Positions 49,226 through 59,261 of a stretch of 64,000 nt of DNA are shown in pieces; position 1 is the stretch's first letter, and each line of letters begins with the position of its first letter. The notes beneath the pieces are model-generated. The model did no database searches, was not told where the DNA came from, and saw only the letters and a program-made list of their open reading frames with translations. A program made the translations under genes and the position numbers. Source of the DNA: Cryptomeria japonica (Eukaryota; Streptophyta; Pinopsida; Cupressales; Cupressaceae); NCBI RefSeq assembly GCF_030272615.1, contig NC_081405.1:23207772-23271771 (forward strand), read 5' to 3'.

Positions 49226-51194
49226 TCAGGTATGACTATCTCCTGAGGCTGATGGTCTCGCGGTGGATGTCCCAGCCCTTGGATCTCCACCAAGTGGATC
49301 ATGTCGAGTAGGCCCTGTAATACCTCTGCTATCTATCCTCATTTGACTGCAACCGAATCAACTGGATGCATAGCTAGGAGCTCTGTGATCTATAGGGACC
49401 ACCTCCTTGTATAAATGCCTATAATACTCGGCCTCCTTGGCCGTGTACCGTATCTCCCTCAGCATGTCCCACATCGGGGAACCAACCGTCGCTATCTCCA
49501 ATGTATCAGCAAGATCCTTTGCCCTGCCCTGGTGCTCTCTCTCTCTGTATCCCGCTCTGCCATAATCTACGTAATTTGGCGCTATTGTGCTAACACTTGT
49601 GCCTGCAACTCTTGCACTGTGGCCTGTAGTGCTCTGATCTATGAATCATGTCAATGGGTGGGTACCCTAATCTGAATAGGTACCTGTGTCATGGTCCCAC
49701 CCATACCTATCCCTTTCTGAGGCACAGGTGGAGGTAGAACATCAGATCTCCTCCTCTGGGCGGGTCGCCTAACATCCTCTATACCACCCACCACCGCTAG
49801 CACTACACCTACCCTACCAACCCCACCAGCACCAAGAACCAACCCTCATCCTCTATCTAATCCACCACCTCCTCTATCTCCCCCTCGTCCTCTATCTAAT
49901 CCACCACCCCCTCTCCCTCTATCAATAAAACCTCCTCCACCACCTCCTCCATCATCTCCACCTCCCTCTCCTACCTCTTCTTCCTCCTCATCTCTCTGTA
50001 TGGCTCCCCCTCACCTCTATGGCTTCTCATCCTCATCATCAATGGCAGGTAGCATCTCTGTCGGATTAGATATACGTGCCACTGTATGTGCCACGAAGTA
50101 CACTGAGAACTCCTCTGTCGTCCCAACATCCACAACCCCAGCTCCATAATCCCAGATCTGTCATGTCAGCGTCATATACTCCTTGACCGTTGCTAAGCTA
50201 TCTAAAGTGGGTCCCCACTCTAGCACATCCTGTCGCCGACGAGCATATAAACAAGCTCCCTATGGCATCCTTTTTTGTCCACCATATTTTCGCTGAACAT
50301 GGTTGTGCAAGAATCACTCAATAATAAAGAGTGTCTGCCTAATCAAGTACCTTGACATATACACATAGGGCATCTCTAGCCCATCCTCTGCCCACACCTC
50401 ACAATCCATATACGGTCTCCAAATGACCGTATGAATATCATCCAGTGCTCTCCGCCAATGCTTTAGTTTGCCCAGCTTACGCTAGATAACTACACCTATA
50501 TAACCATAAGCATAAGCTCACCCAACTGGCCTATCCCTGTCTTCAAGTGGTCTCAACATAGGAATCTGCTCTTAGGCCCAGACCTGTAATAATGTCACCC
50601 CAGCTGATAAACTATTATATCCCAGATATACCACCTGTGAAGTTCTCTGTAAAGATGGGTCAACATAGAAGACCCCCATGCAAACTTGTGCCCCTGCATC
50701 ACCATGTCCTCCAGCACCAATCCCCATCCCACAACTAGTCCCTTCGACCTATGGTCAAGACACAGAAATCCACCAATGAACCCTGCTAGTACATATGGCA
50801 ACAGAGCGTAGCCAAAATCCAGAAACTCCTGCCATGGGATCTCGTACCCACTAATCTGATCATCCTGGAAGATGCGACATAGAGCCTCTGTCCCACCCTC
50901 CCCAGTCTGCTCATACGACAACAAGGCCCCAACTATAGGAATCTACAGAATCCGATAACAGTCCTCTGGTGTGACTGTTATCTCGCCCGTAGCCAAGTGG
51001 AAGGTGTTCATATGACTGTGCCACCTCTCTTGCAAAGTTGTCAACAAACCCCGATTAATGATATACTGAGGCATGTCTAGTAAAGAGGACAACCCACATC
51101 TATCAATCACATCTTTATCAGCTTGTGATAACCGCAGAATCAATGACCATGGTCTCGCAAACCGCTCTCGAGACTGAAGCACGTCAAGCTCTGC
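49226..51194 (-). pseudogene. Antisense plant mobile domain (PMD)-like gene in element B, main exon(s)
   Basis: Minus-strand reading starts at 51194 after a TTTATTGTTTTGCAG splice acceptor and continues AELDVLQSRERFARPW ... LTTLQERWHSHMNTFHL ... GEITVTPEDCYRIL, the helical core of PMD (aminotransferase-like, PF10536-type) proteins. A stop at about 50943 follows, then IPIVGALLSY and a frameshift near 50640. The frame continues IHTVIWRPYMD, a Glu/Gly-rich tract (about 49860-50040) and a C-terminal coiled coil (ALQATVQELQAQ), ending at TGA (49226-49228). It aligns by eye with the D2 gene at 57132-59706, including exon start. Arabidopsis PMD proteins MAIN and MAIL1 act in transposon silencing; a related role here is inference. 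Confidence 0.78.
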
Positions 51195-51300
51195 CTGCAA
51201 AACAATAAATGTCCATCATTAGTTCCCAAATATATCTGATATATCCACTCAAAGCAAAATCAACTTGAAACAATGAAGCATCTCAAGAACACGACATCAA

Positions 51301-52080
51301 TCAAAGACCCATATCAAGAAATCACAAATAAGACCCATATCGAAAGCAGCATCTAAGACCCATATCGAGAAATCACAAATCTGAACCATATCGAAAATCA
51401 AGACCCATATTGAAAATCTGACCCATATCGAGAAATAAAAAATCTAACCCATATCGAGAAATCACAAATTAGACCCGTATCGAGAAATCACAAATTTGAA
51501 CCATATCGAAAATCAAGACCCATATCGAAAATCTGACCCATATCAAGAAATCAAAAATCTAACCCATATCAAAAATCAAAATCCATAACACAAGCCTCAA
51601 ATCTAACCCATATCGAGAAATCACAAATCAAACCCATATCAAGAAATCACAAATCTGAACCATATCGAAAATCAAGACCCATATCGAAAATCTAACCCAT
51701 ATCGAGAAATCAAAAATCTAACCCATATCAAAAATAAAAATCCATAGCGCAAGCCTCAAATCAAGGACTCATAATGCAAGCAATCAAATCAAGACCCATA
51801 TCGCAAGCATCAAATCAAGACTCATAATGCAAGCAATCAAATCAGGACCCATATCGTAAGCATCAAATCAGGACTCATAACGCAAGAAACATCACGGACC
51901 CATATCACAAGCAATCAAATCAAGACCCATATCGCAAGCATCAAATCAGGACTCATAACGCAAGCAACATCACAGACCCATATCGCAAGCATCAAATCAG
52001 GAATCATATCGAAAATCAAGAATCGAGACTCATATTGAACATTAACTCAAAAGGAAAAATCAAAGATCCATATCAAACTC
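51301..52080. repeat. CCCATATCGA(G/A)AAATC minisatellite
   Basis: More than twenty units of about 24-30 bases, mixing CCCATATCGAGAAATCA, AACCATATCGAAAATCA and later CCCATATCGCAAGCATCA. TCGA and TCAA versions alternate, which again could be CpG decay. It lies wholly within the proposed antisense intron. Confidence 0.92.
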
Positions 52081-52320
52081 AAAATCAAGATCTACATCAA
52101 CAATCAATCAGCTTAGTAGCAATTCATATTGACAGCAAGACTCAGATCATCCTACACCAGCATATCAGAAATCGAACATCATCACAAAGCATGACTCACA
52201 TTGGCTCAGGAACCATAATAGAACAATCATCAAACACATATCGACATCTATGACATCTATCTAATCTATTTGACTCACGACGCATTCTTCACAATCCCTT
52301 TTTCATCAAATTTGGACCTT

Positions 52321-52655
52321 ATGTGCTAACCAGGGCTCCTAAGCGCTAAGTTGCTACTCATGCGCTATCCTTTTTCATAAATGCGCTAGAAATCATACTC
52401 TACGTGCTAAATCCCCACACGGGCTAACTAGTACTACCACTGTGCTACCCTGTTAACCACATGCGCTAAAATACCCGACACGCTACCTGACCTACCCCAT
52501 GCACCTTTCGGCTAACCCTATGCACTAGAACTCTCTACGTGCTAACCTATCCTCCTTGCGCACTACCAAATGCTACTCAGATGCTAACCTACCTAGGTTA
52601 ACCCTGTGCGCTAACATGTCTATCCTATGTGCTACACAACCTAACCTACATGCTA
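52321..52655 (-). repeat. TAGCGCAT word array 3 (antisense orientation)
   Basis: On the minus strand about eighteen copies of TAGCGCAT, TAGCACAT or TAGTGCAT recur every 15-25 bases, the same word and decay pattern as the B leader arrays, but now in the sense of the antisense gene. It lies just downstream of that gene's proposed exon 1. Confidence 0.85.
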
Positions 52656-52743
52656 ACCCAATAAATTTTGACCAAAAAAATTGAAAAACGTGATCAAAAT
52701 AAACAAAATCAATCAAAAACGAGGAGAGATTTCGGCCCTTTAC

Positions 52744-52818
52744 AGGTGGGCCATAGGCGGCAGGCCTCTGGTGTCGCCGGACGCGCTCAAATCAGTGTGA
52801 GGAGTATGGAATCGGCAT
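52744..52818 (-). pseudogene. Candidate exon 1 of the B antisense PMD-like gene
   Basis: Minus-strand ATG at 52816-52818 opens MPIPYSSH, one TGA, then an Arg-rich stretch ending GPP at the GTAAAG donor: 25 codons, phase 0. The D2 exon 1 is 27 codons, also starts MP, is Arg-rich and phase 0. The short match is suggestive only. Confidence 0.35.
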
Positions 52819-53206
52819 AATCGCCAGAGCTCCAAATGTCACAATCACAAAGAGACAAGTGTGCAAATGATATTTTTACAATCACTTTTTACCTTTTTAT
52901 AGGGTAAAGTCAACAAGGTTAATAAGTGGGGCATGTATTTTCCTCACTTTTTCATTTTTAACTTTATCAACATCATTTTTGGGAGATGAATCAATAATGT
53001 GCATTCAAAATAGTCAAAATTTTCAAAATGCAATTAATCTAAAAACGCTCATCAACTTGACAATTTTTCACTAAAATCTTGATTCATCTCCCAAGGGGGC
53101 ATCATCAATATCGTTCATCAAATCTGGGGCATCATATCGATATTTTGACACAAATAACATATCCGAAATTTTTTCTTTGAATCAACATGTGCACACACGT
53201 CACTTC
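52819..53206 (+). other. Element B 3' noncoding segment
   Basis: No gene; T-rich, leading into the polypurine tract. It should contain the promoter of the antisense gene (minus strand), but I see no clear TATA box. Confidence 0.5.
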
Positions 53207-53220
53207 AAAGAGGGGCAAAA
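53207..53220 (+). other. Polypurine tract of element B
   Basis: AAAGAGGGGCAAAA immediately before the 3' LTR start TGTAGAC. Primes plus-strand DNA in LTR elements. Confidence 0.85.
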
Positions 53221-53500
53221 TGTAGACATATAAATCCGACCACTTTCTTAAGTGAATATTTAATATTCATTTTAACCTCATTCTTCCTATTAATTAATTT
53301 CTTTATATTCATCTATTTGATTAAATAAATTACTCAGTTTATTTAATTAAATTCACCTAAGCCTTTTCTAGCTTTCGATTAAATAAATCACTTTATTTAA
53401 TTAATTCCCCTTTCTCCCTTTTTAATTAAATTAATCCTTGCAAATAAATAAATCTAATTTATTTATTAAATCTCCCACTTGTATTTATGCAAGTTGTATC
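53221..53500 (+). repeat. 3' LTR of element B, first 280 bases
   Basis: Matches 27221 onward with a few substitutions and two short deletions, then is cut at GTATC by D1. The rest of the LTR should lie past the window. Confidence 0.9.
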
Positions 53501-54282
53501 TGTAGACACCTAAAATTGTCATGTCTAATTAAATAAATATTTTATTTATTTAATTACTTTAGCCTAATTCTTCTATTAATTAAATAAATCTTTATTTATT
53601 TAATTAATTCATTTATCCTCTTCTAACCTTATTTCTCATTTAAATAAATACATTTATTAATTTAAATTATCCTTTTCCTAAATTAAATAAATTTCTTATT
53701 TATTTAATTGATCCCACTTCTTCTATTAATTAAATAAATCTTTATTTATTTAATTAATTCATTAACCTTGTCTACCCATCACACATGTCATTCATCTCTT
53801 AATTCATACACTACCTACCCTTTCATTATTTTCTTATTTCCTCTACCTACCCTCTAATCATAGCCGACCATTTATCTTTTACACCTCTCAATCTTATCCC
53901 TCCATTTCATATAATGTCTTCTATATAAGAGGATACTTCCTTCATTATCAACCCGAATGAATCTATGCATCCTGATCAATTGACTACACTCTTTCATATG
54001 CAATCAAGCCTACTTGCAACCACACTTCCATTCTTTGTTGAGCTCTTGTGCACATAAAATCTGAGAGCAATTATATCAAGCAAGATCAATGGAGATAGGA
54101 AGAATGGAGATCCAAACCCTATTGGGCATGTGATGGTATAATCTTTGTGATTTCATTTGATTTGCATTGTCTTAGGTAATCTTCATATGTTATGGCGGAT
54201 CTTTGTTGTTGTTAGGCTAGGGTTTTGTGGTTGAATTCATTTGATCTTTCAATATTGTTGTTATCCATTTTCACCATATACA
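53501..54282 (+). repeat. 5' LTR of D1
   Basis: 782 bases, TGTAGACACC to CCATATACA. Contains five A/T palindromes between 53526 and 53763, two of them near-perfect hairpins around ATTAATTAAATAAATC. TATA-like TTCTATATAAGAGG near 53929 is a plausible promoter. Confidence 0.82.
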
Positions 54283-54302
54283 TTTTGGCACGCTTGGTGG
54301 GA
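54283..54302 (+). other. Primer binding site of D1
   Basis: TTTTGGCACGCTTGGTGGGA directly follows the LTR. It is the TGGCACGC(C/T)(C/T)GGTGGGAC type seen in plant gypsy elements; tRNA not determined. Confidence 0.75.
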
Positions 54303-54393
54303 CCCTTGTCCCTTTTGCATTTAACATCTTTTGTTGCAGATTTTGTGTTTTGAAGTTGCAGATCTGACATTTCCAACAAAATTTTGATATTTT

Positions 54394-54656
54394 CGCATTT
54401 GCGTGCTTTCGGATTGCGTTTTTCGTTTTCTGTCGCGTCTGTGACATCTGGAATCGCGTCTGCGCCCTCAATAGTATTTTTTTTTTTTGTAGATTCCAGG
54501 AAACGCATCTGTGTTCCCTAGTTGTGTCTGTGAAGTCTTCAGGCGCGTCTGTGTCCAGGAGCCGCGTCTGTGTTCTGGAATCACGTCTGTGTCGGATCTA
54601 AGCATGTCTGTGAAGTTATATAGCGTTTTTGTTTCTGATAACCACGTCTGTGTGAG
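54394..54656 (+). repeat. CGCGTCTGTG word array in the D1 leader
   Basis: About twelve copies at 18-30-base spacing. Intact CGCGTCTGTG copies alternate with CACGTCTGTG, CATGTCTGTG and TTGTGTCTGTG, decay forms expected from CpG deamination. It starts about 90 bases after the primer site. Confidence 0.88.
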
Positions 54657-54892
54657 GTTGTTACATTTGGGTTTCTTTGATTCGGTTTTTCGTCATTCAG
54701 ATTTTCAGATCTGGTTTATTTTGAGCTAACATCTTCAGATCTAGCTAACAAAATTGGTGCAGCTTGTCTTGAAAGCAAAATCATTTTGTTGAAGGCCCCT
54801 ATTTTCACAAAGTCTTTTGGATCTAAAATTTACCTAACTTGTGTGCTTGCAGGAAGGGGTGATCATTTGAAACAAATCCAAACTACTAACTG
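54657..54892 (+). other. D1 leader up to the D2 insertion
   Basis: No gene. CTAACTTGTGTGCTTGCAG at about 54834-54852 looks like a splice acceptor and could end a leader intron. D2 follows AACTG (54888-54892), its presumed target duplication. Confidence 0.5.
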
Positions 54893-56553
54893 TGTAGGGG
54901 AAAAAGCGAGACTAGGTTAATCATGCCCTAATCCTGCCTTTTGACACACATTACGGAATACGAAAGAGCCTAGAGATATCGCACAATTGGCTACTTCTTT
55001 TGGTGAAAGAGAGAGCCACGGGATATGTATTAGGATTTCTATTCCCTTGTTGAAATTGTAAGATCAAGTAATGCAAGTTCAAACCCTAATCCCAAAATGC
55101 AAGTATGAACTAATAACAAGATTGCAGAATTGAGATTAAACAATGAACAGCTGTAAATACAAGGATGAAATAAGAATGCAGATGTGTACCCAGAGTCAAA
55201 ATCAGACTGAAAATGTTCGGGACGGGGGCGCGGGCGCCACTGTCCTGAAAACTGCACCGGAAACTGCTGTTCTGCACTCTGGAACACTGTCGGAAAGCTG
55301 TCTGCAAACTGTCTATCCGGAGGACCAGGGCGCCCAGCGCCTCTATCCCAGGGACCAGGGCGCCCAGCGCCCCTGTCCTGGCAGGACCAGGGCGCCCAAC
55401 GCTCCTGTCCCAGTCTTCTGCTCTGCAATTTGATATAGAGTGTTGTCTCGACCTTCTTTCTCCGGATTTGTATCCCGCGGCGTCGTCTGAATCCCGAAAC
55501 CTGCAGTGATATCTGGAAAAGGGTGTATGGGCGGCTATATAGGGTTTTGCCTTAGTCAAACCCTCGCTTTGGTGATTTCCACCTCCACGAATAGCCAAGT
55601 TGTTTTGTAAAATGTATTGTGTGTGCAGACCTAGTGTGTGTGCAAGGTCCTAAAATGCAAGAAAGCAAACTAGAGCAACCTACAAAGTAAACCCTAATTG
55701 CTTGTAAATGATAACGTAAATGCTCTAAATCAAAATGCAAAGTGATCTAAAGCATGAATAAATGATGTATTGAAGCTTATGTAAAGACATGAAAACAACA
55801 TGAAATCATACCCAACCCTCAAGGGAGGAGTACAAGCCAATCTTCAATCGGTAATCTCCTATTGTTCTTCAATGTCTTCCAAGCCCTAAGTGGATGAATG
55901 AATTTGATAGATGCTTGATAGAAAGATGTTGTAAGATGTTGAAGTCTTCAAAGATCTGCCCTTTCGCTGCATATGAAGTTCCTGGAAACAAAAATCGGAT
56001 CCCTTCAAATGAGGAAAGAGAGCTTTTATGTATGAAACCCTAGGTCGTAAATTCGTATTTTGGCCGACCTAGAGATTGAATATCCCGCCAATTTCTTGGG
56101 GTTAAGCTTTATTTTATGATTGGATCGCACTCCTAAAATTTTGGGAAAAATGTCCGGGACCATGTTGCACTCCGGGCGCCACGGTCCCGACAACTTTTCA
56201 CCAAATTTTCAGGGCCGTCGGATATGATGATTTTAGAGAGAATCCCAAAGTTACAGGTGATTTCGAGATGTTTTGACCCCGAAACCAAGCCCCCAAGTTC
56301 GAAATAGGACTTAATTAGGGTTTTTGATTAAGTGGTGTATTGGAGAAATAAAATGCGAAGGGCGCGCTTTAGTGAAAAGGGCCCAATTTTATGATGTAGG
56401 GAATGATGAAATAGGACCTTAGACCTAATTAATTTGATTAATTAAGTGCTTAAGGAGAAATGCAATGCAGAATGTAAAATGCACTAAGGCGGGTGCTAAA
56501 CTAGGTGTGAAATTGTACCACCCTAGCAAGTGCGTACAATTTACGATGCTACA
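54893..56553 (-). repeat. 3' LTR of D2
   Basis: 1,661 bases. On the plus strand it begins TGTAGGGGAAAAAGCG and ends CGATGCTACA. It carries GGGCGCC-type words at 55232, 55322-55410 and 56157-56189. No gene is called; open frames inside are by-products of GC-rich repeats. Confidence 0.85.
55322..55410 (-). repeat. GGGCGCCCTGGTCC triplicate in the D2 LTR
   Basis: Three units of about 30 bases (starting 55322, 55352, 55384) read on the minus strand as GCGCTGGGCGCCCTGGTCC, one with GCGTTGGG. Related single copies lie at 55232 and 56173 on the plus strand. The same word fills intron 1 of the antisense gene. Confidence 0.85.
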
Positions 56554-56575
56554 TTTAGCCCCCACTTTAGCGGTC
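56554..56575 (-). other. Polypurine tract of D2
   Basis: On the minus strand GCTAAAGTGGGGGCTAAA directly precedes the LTR start TGTAGC. Confidence 0.8.
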
Positions 56576-57044
56576 ATATGAGTACTACGTGCATATGCAA
56601 GCTAAAGTACAGAAAAGTAAACATTATTTGAAAAAGGATATATCCATAAATTGTCGGACGAAGCCCCCAGCGGTATCTGCAGTACACAGTTAGGAACGAC
56701 ACCCTACAAAACACACGTTAGATCACAAAATCACCTAATGCTTACTAGGGAAAGTGATGAAATCTGTGAGTAGCTATATGCCCCCCCCTGTTTCGACTTG
56801 CTTATTAGGGAGGTGAAACAGGGTAGCATGTTTACTTGCGACAAATTGTGTAAGAGAGTATTGATGAGGGGTGTTCACTAAATAGGCTTCATCAGAGCAC
56901 TTTTTGGAACATCCCGAGAGTAGGGGAAGGAAAATACGATTCCAACGCAACAAACGGTTCGAAAATCGCATCTCCCAAACTCAAGTTATGATCAAATGAA
57001 TGACAGAGGAGAATTAGGGTTTCAAAAGTGAAAACAAACGAGAG
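56576..57044 (+). other. Spacer upstream of the antisense gene, with a hairpin
   Basis: No ORF of note. CCCTGTTTC (56786-56794) and GAAACAGGG (56815-56823) form a perfect 9-base stem with a 20-base loop. It would be transcribed near the 3' end of the D2 genomic RNA. Confidence 0.6.
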
Positions 57045-57050
57045 TATATA
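57045..57050 (+). promoter_or_regulatory. Candidate TATA box of the antisense PMD-like gene
   Basis: TATATA followed by CCTC, 82 bases before the proposed ATG. Position suits a plant promoter; single-site evidence only. Confidence 0.4.
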
Positions 57051-57212
57051 CCTCAAAAGTGACACTTGTATTCGTCACTTGGTTGATTTCAGAATACTAT
57101 TCAATGCAGCGGAGCCCACATAGCCATCATCATGCCTTCACGACGACCAAAGCGTCCCACGAGGATCGAGATCCTGCGCCAGGCCGTGATCGACGACGAG
57201 CCACTGGACGAG

Positions 57213-57545
57213 GTGAGTTGACTGAATGTTTGACTTTTGATTCTTTCGCATTTTGACTTTTTTGTGATCGTATGCGGGCCTTGAAGGCTGATCGGGGCCC
57301 ACCCAGGGCGCCATGGTCCCTGTGGGGTGCCCTGGTCCCCCCAGGGCGCCATGGTCCCTGACAGGGGTGCCATGGTCCCTTCAGGGCGCCATGGTCCCCT
57401 CAGGGCGCCATGGTCCCTGATAGGGCACCATGGTCCCCAATCAGGGCCTAGCGAGGGGTTACAAGGCTAGCATACAATGTACGACAGTTTGCATTAGCAT
57501 TTTTGATGATCGAGTACTGATTACAGTCATGTTTTGATGTTGCAG
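57213..57545 (+). other. Intron 1 of the D2 antisense gene
   Basis: 333 bases between GTGAGT and TTTTGATGTTGCAG, phase 0. The intron would bring a TGA directly into frame if retained. It contains the GGGCGCCATGGTCCC array. Confidence 0.75.
57304..57438 (+). repeat. GGGCGCCATGGTCCC array inside intron 1
   Basis: Seven tandem copies of about 20 bases. Variants GGGGTGCCATGG, GGGCACCATGG and GGGGTGCCCTGG differ mostly at the CpG. Each intact unit holds two palindromes, GGCGCC and CCATGG. Confidence 0.93.
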
Positions 57546-59181
57546 GGTCTCCCGTACATGAGAGAGCATACAGCGGGACATATTCTTCGCACTTTGCGAG
57601 ATCAGATTCCGCGGCTGACTCAGTCAGAGAGAGACACACTATCGATTGTGGGATTGTGGTCTGTGATTCTCATGCCAGCCATTCGGTTCCATCCTGCGAT
57701 GCTGATGGCATTGATGGAGCGATGGGATCCTGACACATGCACTTTTCACCTTCCAGTAGGAGAGCTGACGATCACACTCGAGGATGTATACCGTATACTT
57801 CGTCTTCCTATCAGAGGAGCGACAGTTACATACGCGACCGATCGATCAATGGAGGATCATCAGAGAGAGCAGGTGTATTGCATAGGGAGAGTCATGCCGA
57901 GCGAGACGAGAGGTCGCATCATGGTCAGCTGGCTCTTACATCCTACAGGGGAGGTACCCCTTCTGAGATGCCTTATGATAGCCATCATAGCACTAGTCAT
58001 CTGCCCTAATAGGTGAGGCACGCACATGCATGGGGGTCTCACATGGTGTATCAGAGCGATGGAGAGACACAGGAGAGTGTATGCTTGGGGTCGGAGTATG
58101 CTTGCGCATCTCTATCATGACCTTGAGGAGTATGTATTCGGACAGGGGTTCAGTTTGATGACATGCACACTTCTGCAGGTGTGGATTTTAGAGCACTTCA
58201 CATGCACCAGGCCCGTCGGCTTTCCACTGAGTACAGCGAGCGAGCGACCTAGGGTGTTCGCTTATCCACTTACCAGCAAGTGGAGATTTGGAGATTTGTT
58301 ATATTGGAGAGTGATTTTTGACAGACTGACATCCGAGGTGATAGTGTGGAGACCTTACCTACAAATGCACAGATGGGATGGTATGGAGAGACAGTTAGCA
58401 TGCCTACAAAGGAACCGCCTACTGCGAGGACGATATGCACACATCATAGTCCCTTTCTACTTCGACCAAGTATGGAGGCGGTTCGAGCTAGAGTAGTGTG
58501 TTCCAGCCGATGTGCCCATCTATACTCGACACTCACGGGTCCTTCCCAGACCTAGAGCAGTAGCGAGACCGACGGTAGATGACATTGAGACTATAGACTT
58601 AGAGGGATCTGATCAGGATGTAGTCACTGACTACTCTGCAGAGCTTGGAGCATAGCGCAAGTACATCTCATGGTTTATGAGATCATATCCAGGTCCTATC
58701 TTTTCACCAGATCATCCGACAGGCTATCCAGGCCCATGGAGACATGGAGACCAAGACGAGGACCAGGGATCCAGGTCAGAGGAGCCAGAGGAGGGAGAGG
58801 ATCATGAGGAGGCGGGAGATCCTGATTCACCTACAGGCGATCAGTCCAGTGTCGAGGAGGAGGAGGAGGAGGATACAGATAGAGAGGAGGATGAGGGAGA
58901 TGCAGGCGATGATGCGGATGAGGATGAGAATGACGAGGAGGAGGATAGAGATGATGAGGAGAAATCGGATGCAGCTCCCCACCATTCAGAAGATGATACC
59001 ATAGCTCTGGATCCACCTCTTATTCCCCAACAGGGGGAACATGAGGCGATACGGAGACCTGTTCCTAGTACCGTCCAGCCTACACCCATCGTGCATAGAT
59101 TATTCGAGCGAGGGGAGCCTAGCGGTGCCTAGGCACAGATGGTACCATATCATGATCCCTACTGGCGTGAGGGAGATCCAG

Positions 59182-59261
59182 GTATAGTAGTTTTATATTG
59201 ATTGATTAATGTTTTGACGATATAGAATGGTACTAACAAAAAATCTATTCTACTGCCACAG
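59182..59261 (+). other. Intron 2 of the D2 antisense gene
   Basis: 80 bases, GTATAG donor to CTGCCACAG acceptor, with a perfect TACTAAC branch-point match at about 59231. Phase 1: joining the flanks keeps the frame (Gly-Asp-Pro before, Asn-Val-Gln-Glu-Trp after). Confidence 0.7.

Larger units (their letters stand above)
51195..52743 (-). other. Candidate first intron of the B antisense gene
   Basis: Bounded by a GTAAAG donor (52738-52743) and the acceptor at 51195-51200, giving a phase-0 intron of 1,549 bases. It is almost wholly repeats: the CCCATATCGA minisatellite and the GCGCTA array. Position and phase match intron 1 of the D2 gene. The donor is chosen by pattern only. Confidence 0.45.
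27221..53500 (+). mobile_element. Element B: large Tat-lineage Ty3/gypsy element
   Basis: The LTR start TGTAGACTTATAAATC at 27221 recurs as TGTAGACATATAAATC at 53221, after a polypurine tract. Between them are a primer site, a long leader, gag, protease, G-patch-like segment, RT, RNase H, aRNH and integrase, then an antisense PMD-like gene. Region C (34335-43211) interrupts the protease/RT junction and D1 interrupts the 3' LTR, so B's true right end lies beyond the window. Subtracting C leaves an element of roughly 17 kb. The left flank GAATG is the presumed target duplication. Confidence 0.9.

Noticed and set aside
55039-55598. Arg/Pro/Gly-rich ORFs in the D2 LTR
   Set aside because: Produced by GGGCGCC repeats and open on both strands; no conserved domain.
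58744-59089. Low-complexity Arg/Ser/Pro ORFs overlapping the acidic tail of the PMD-like gene
   Set aside because: Other-frame shadows of the GAG/GAC repeats.
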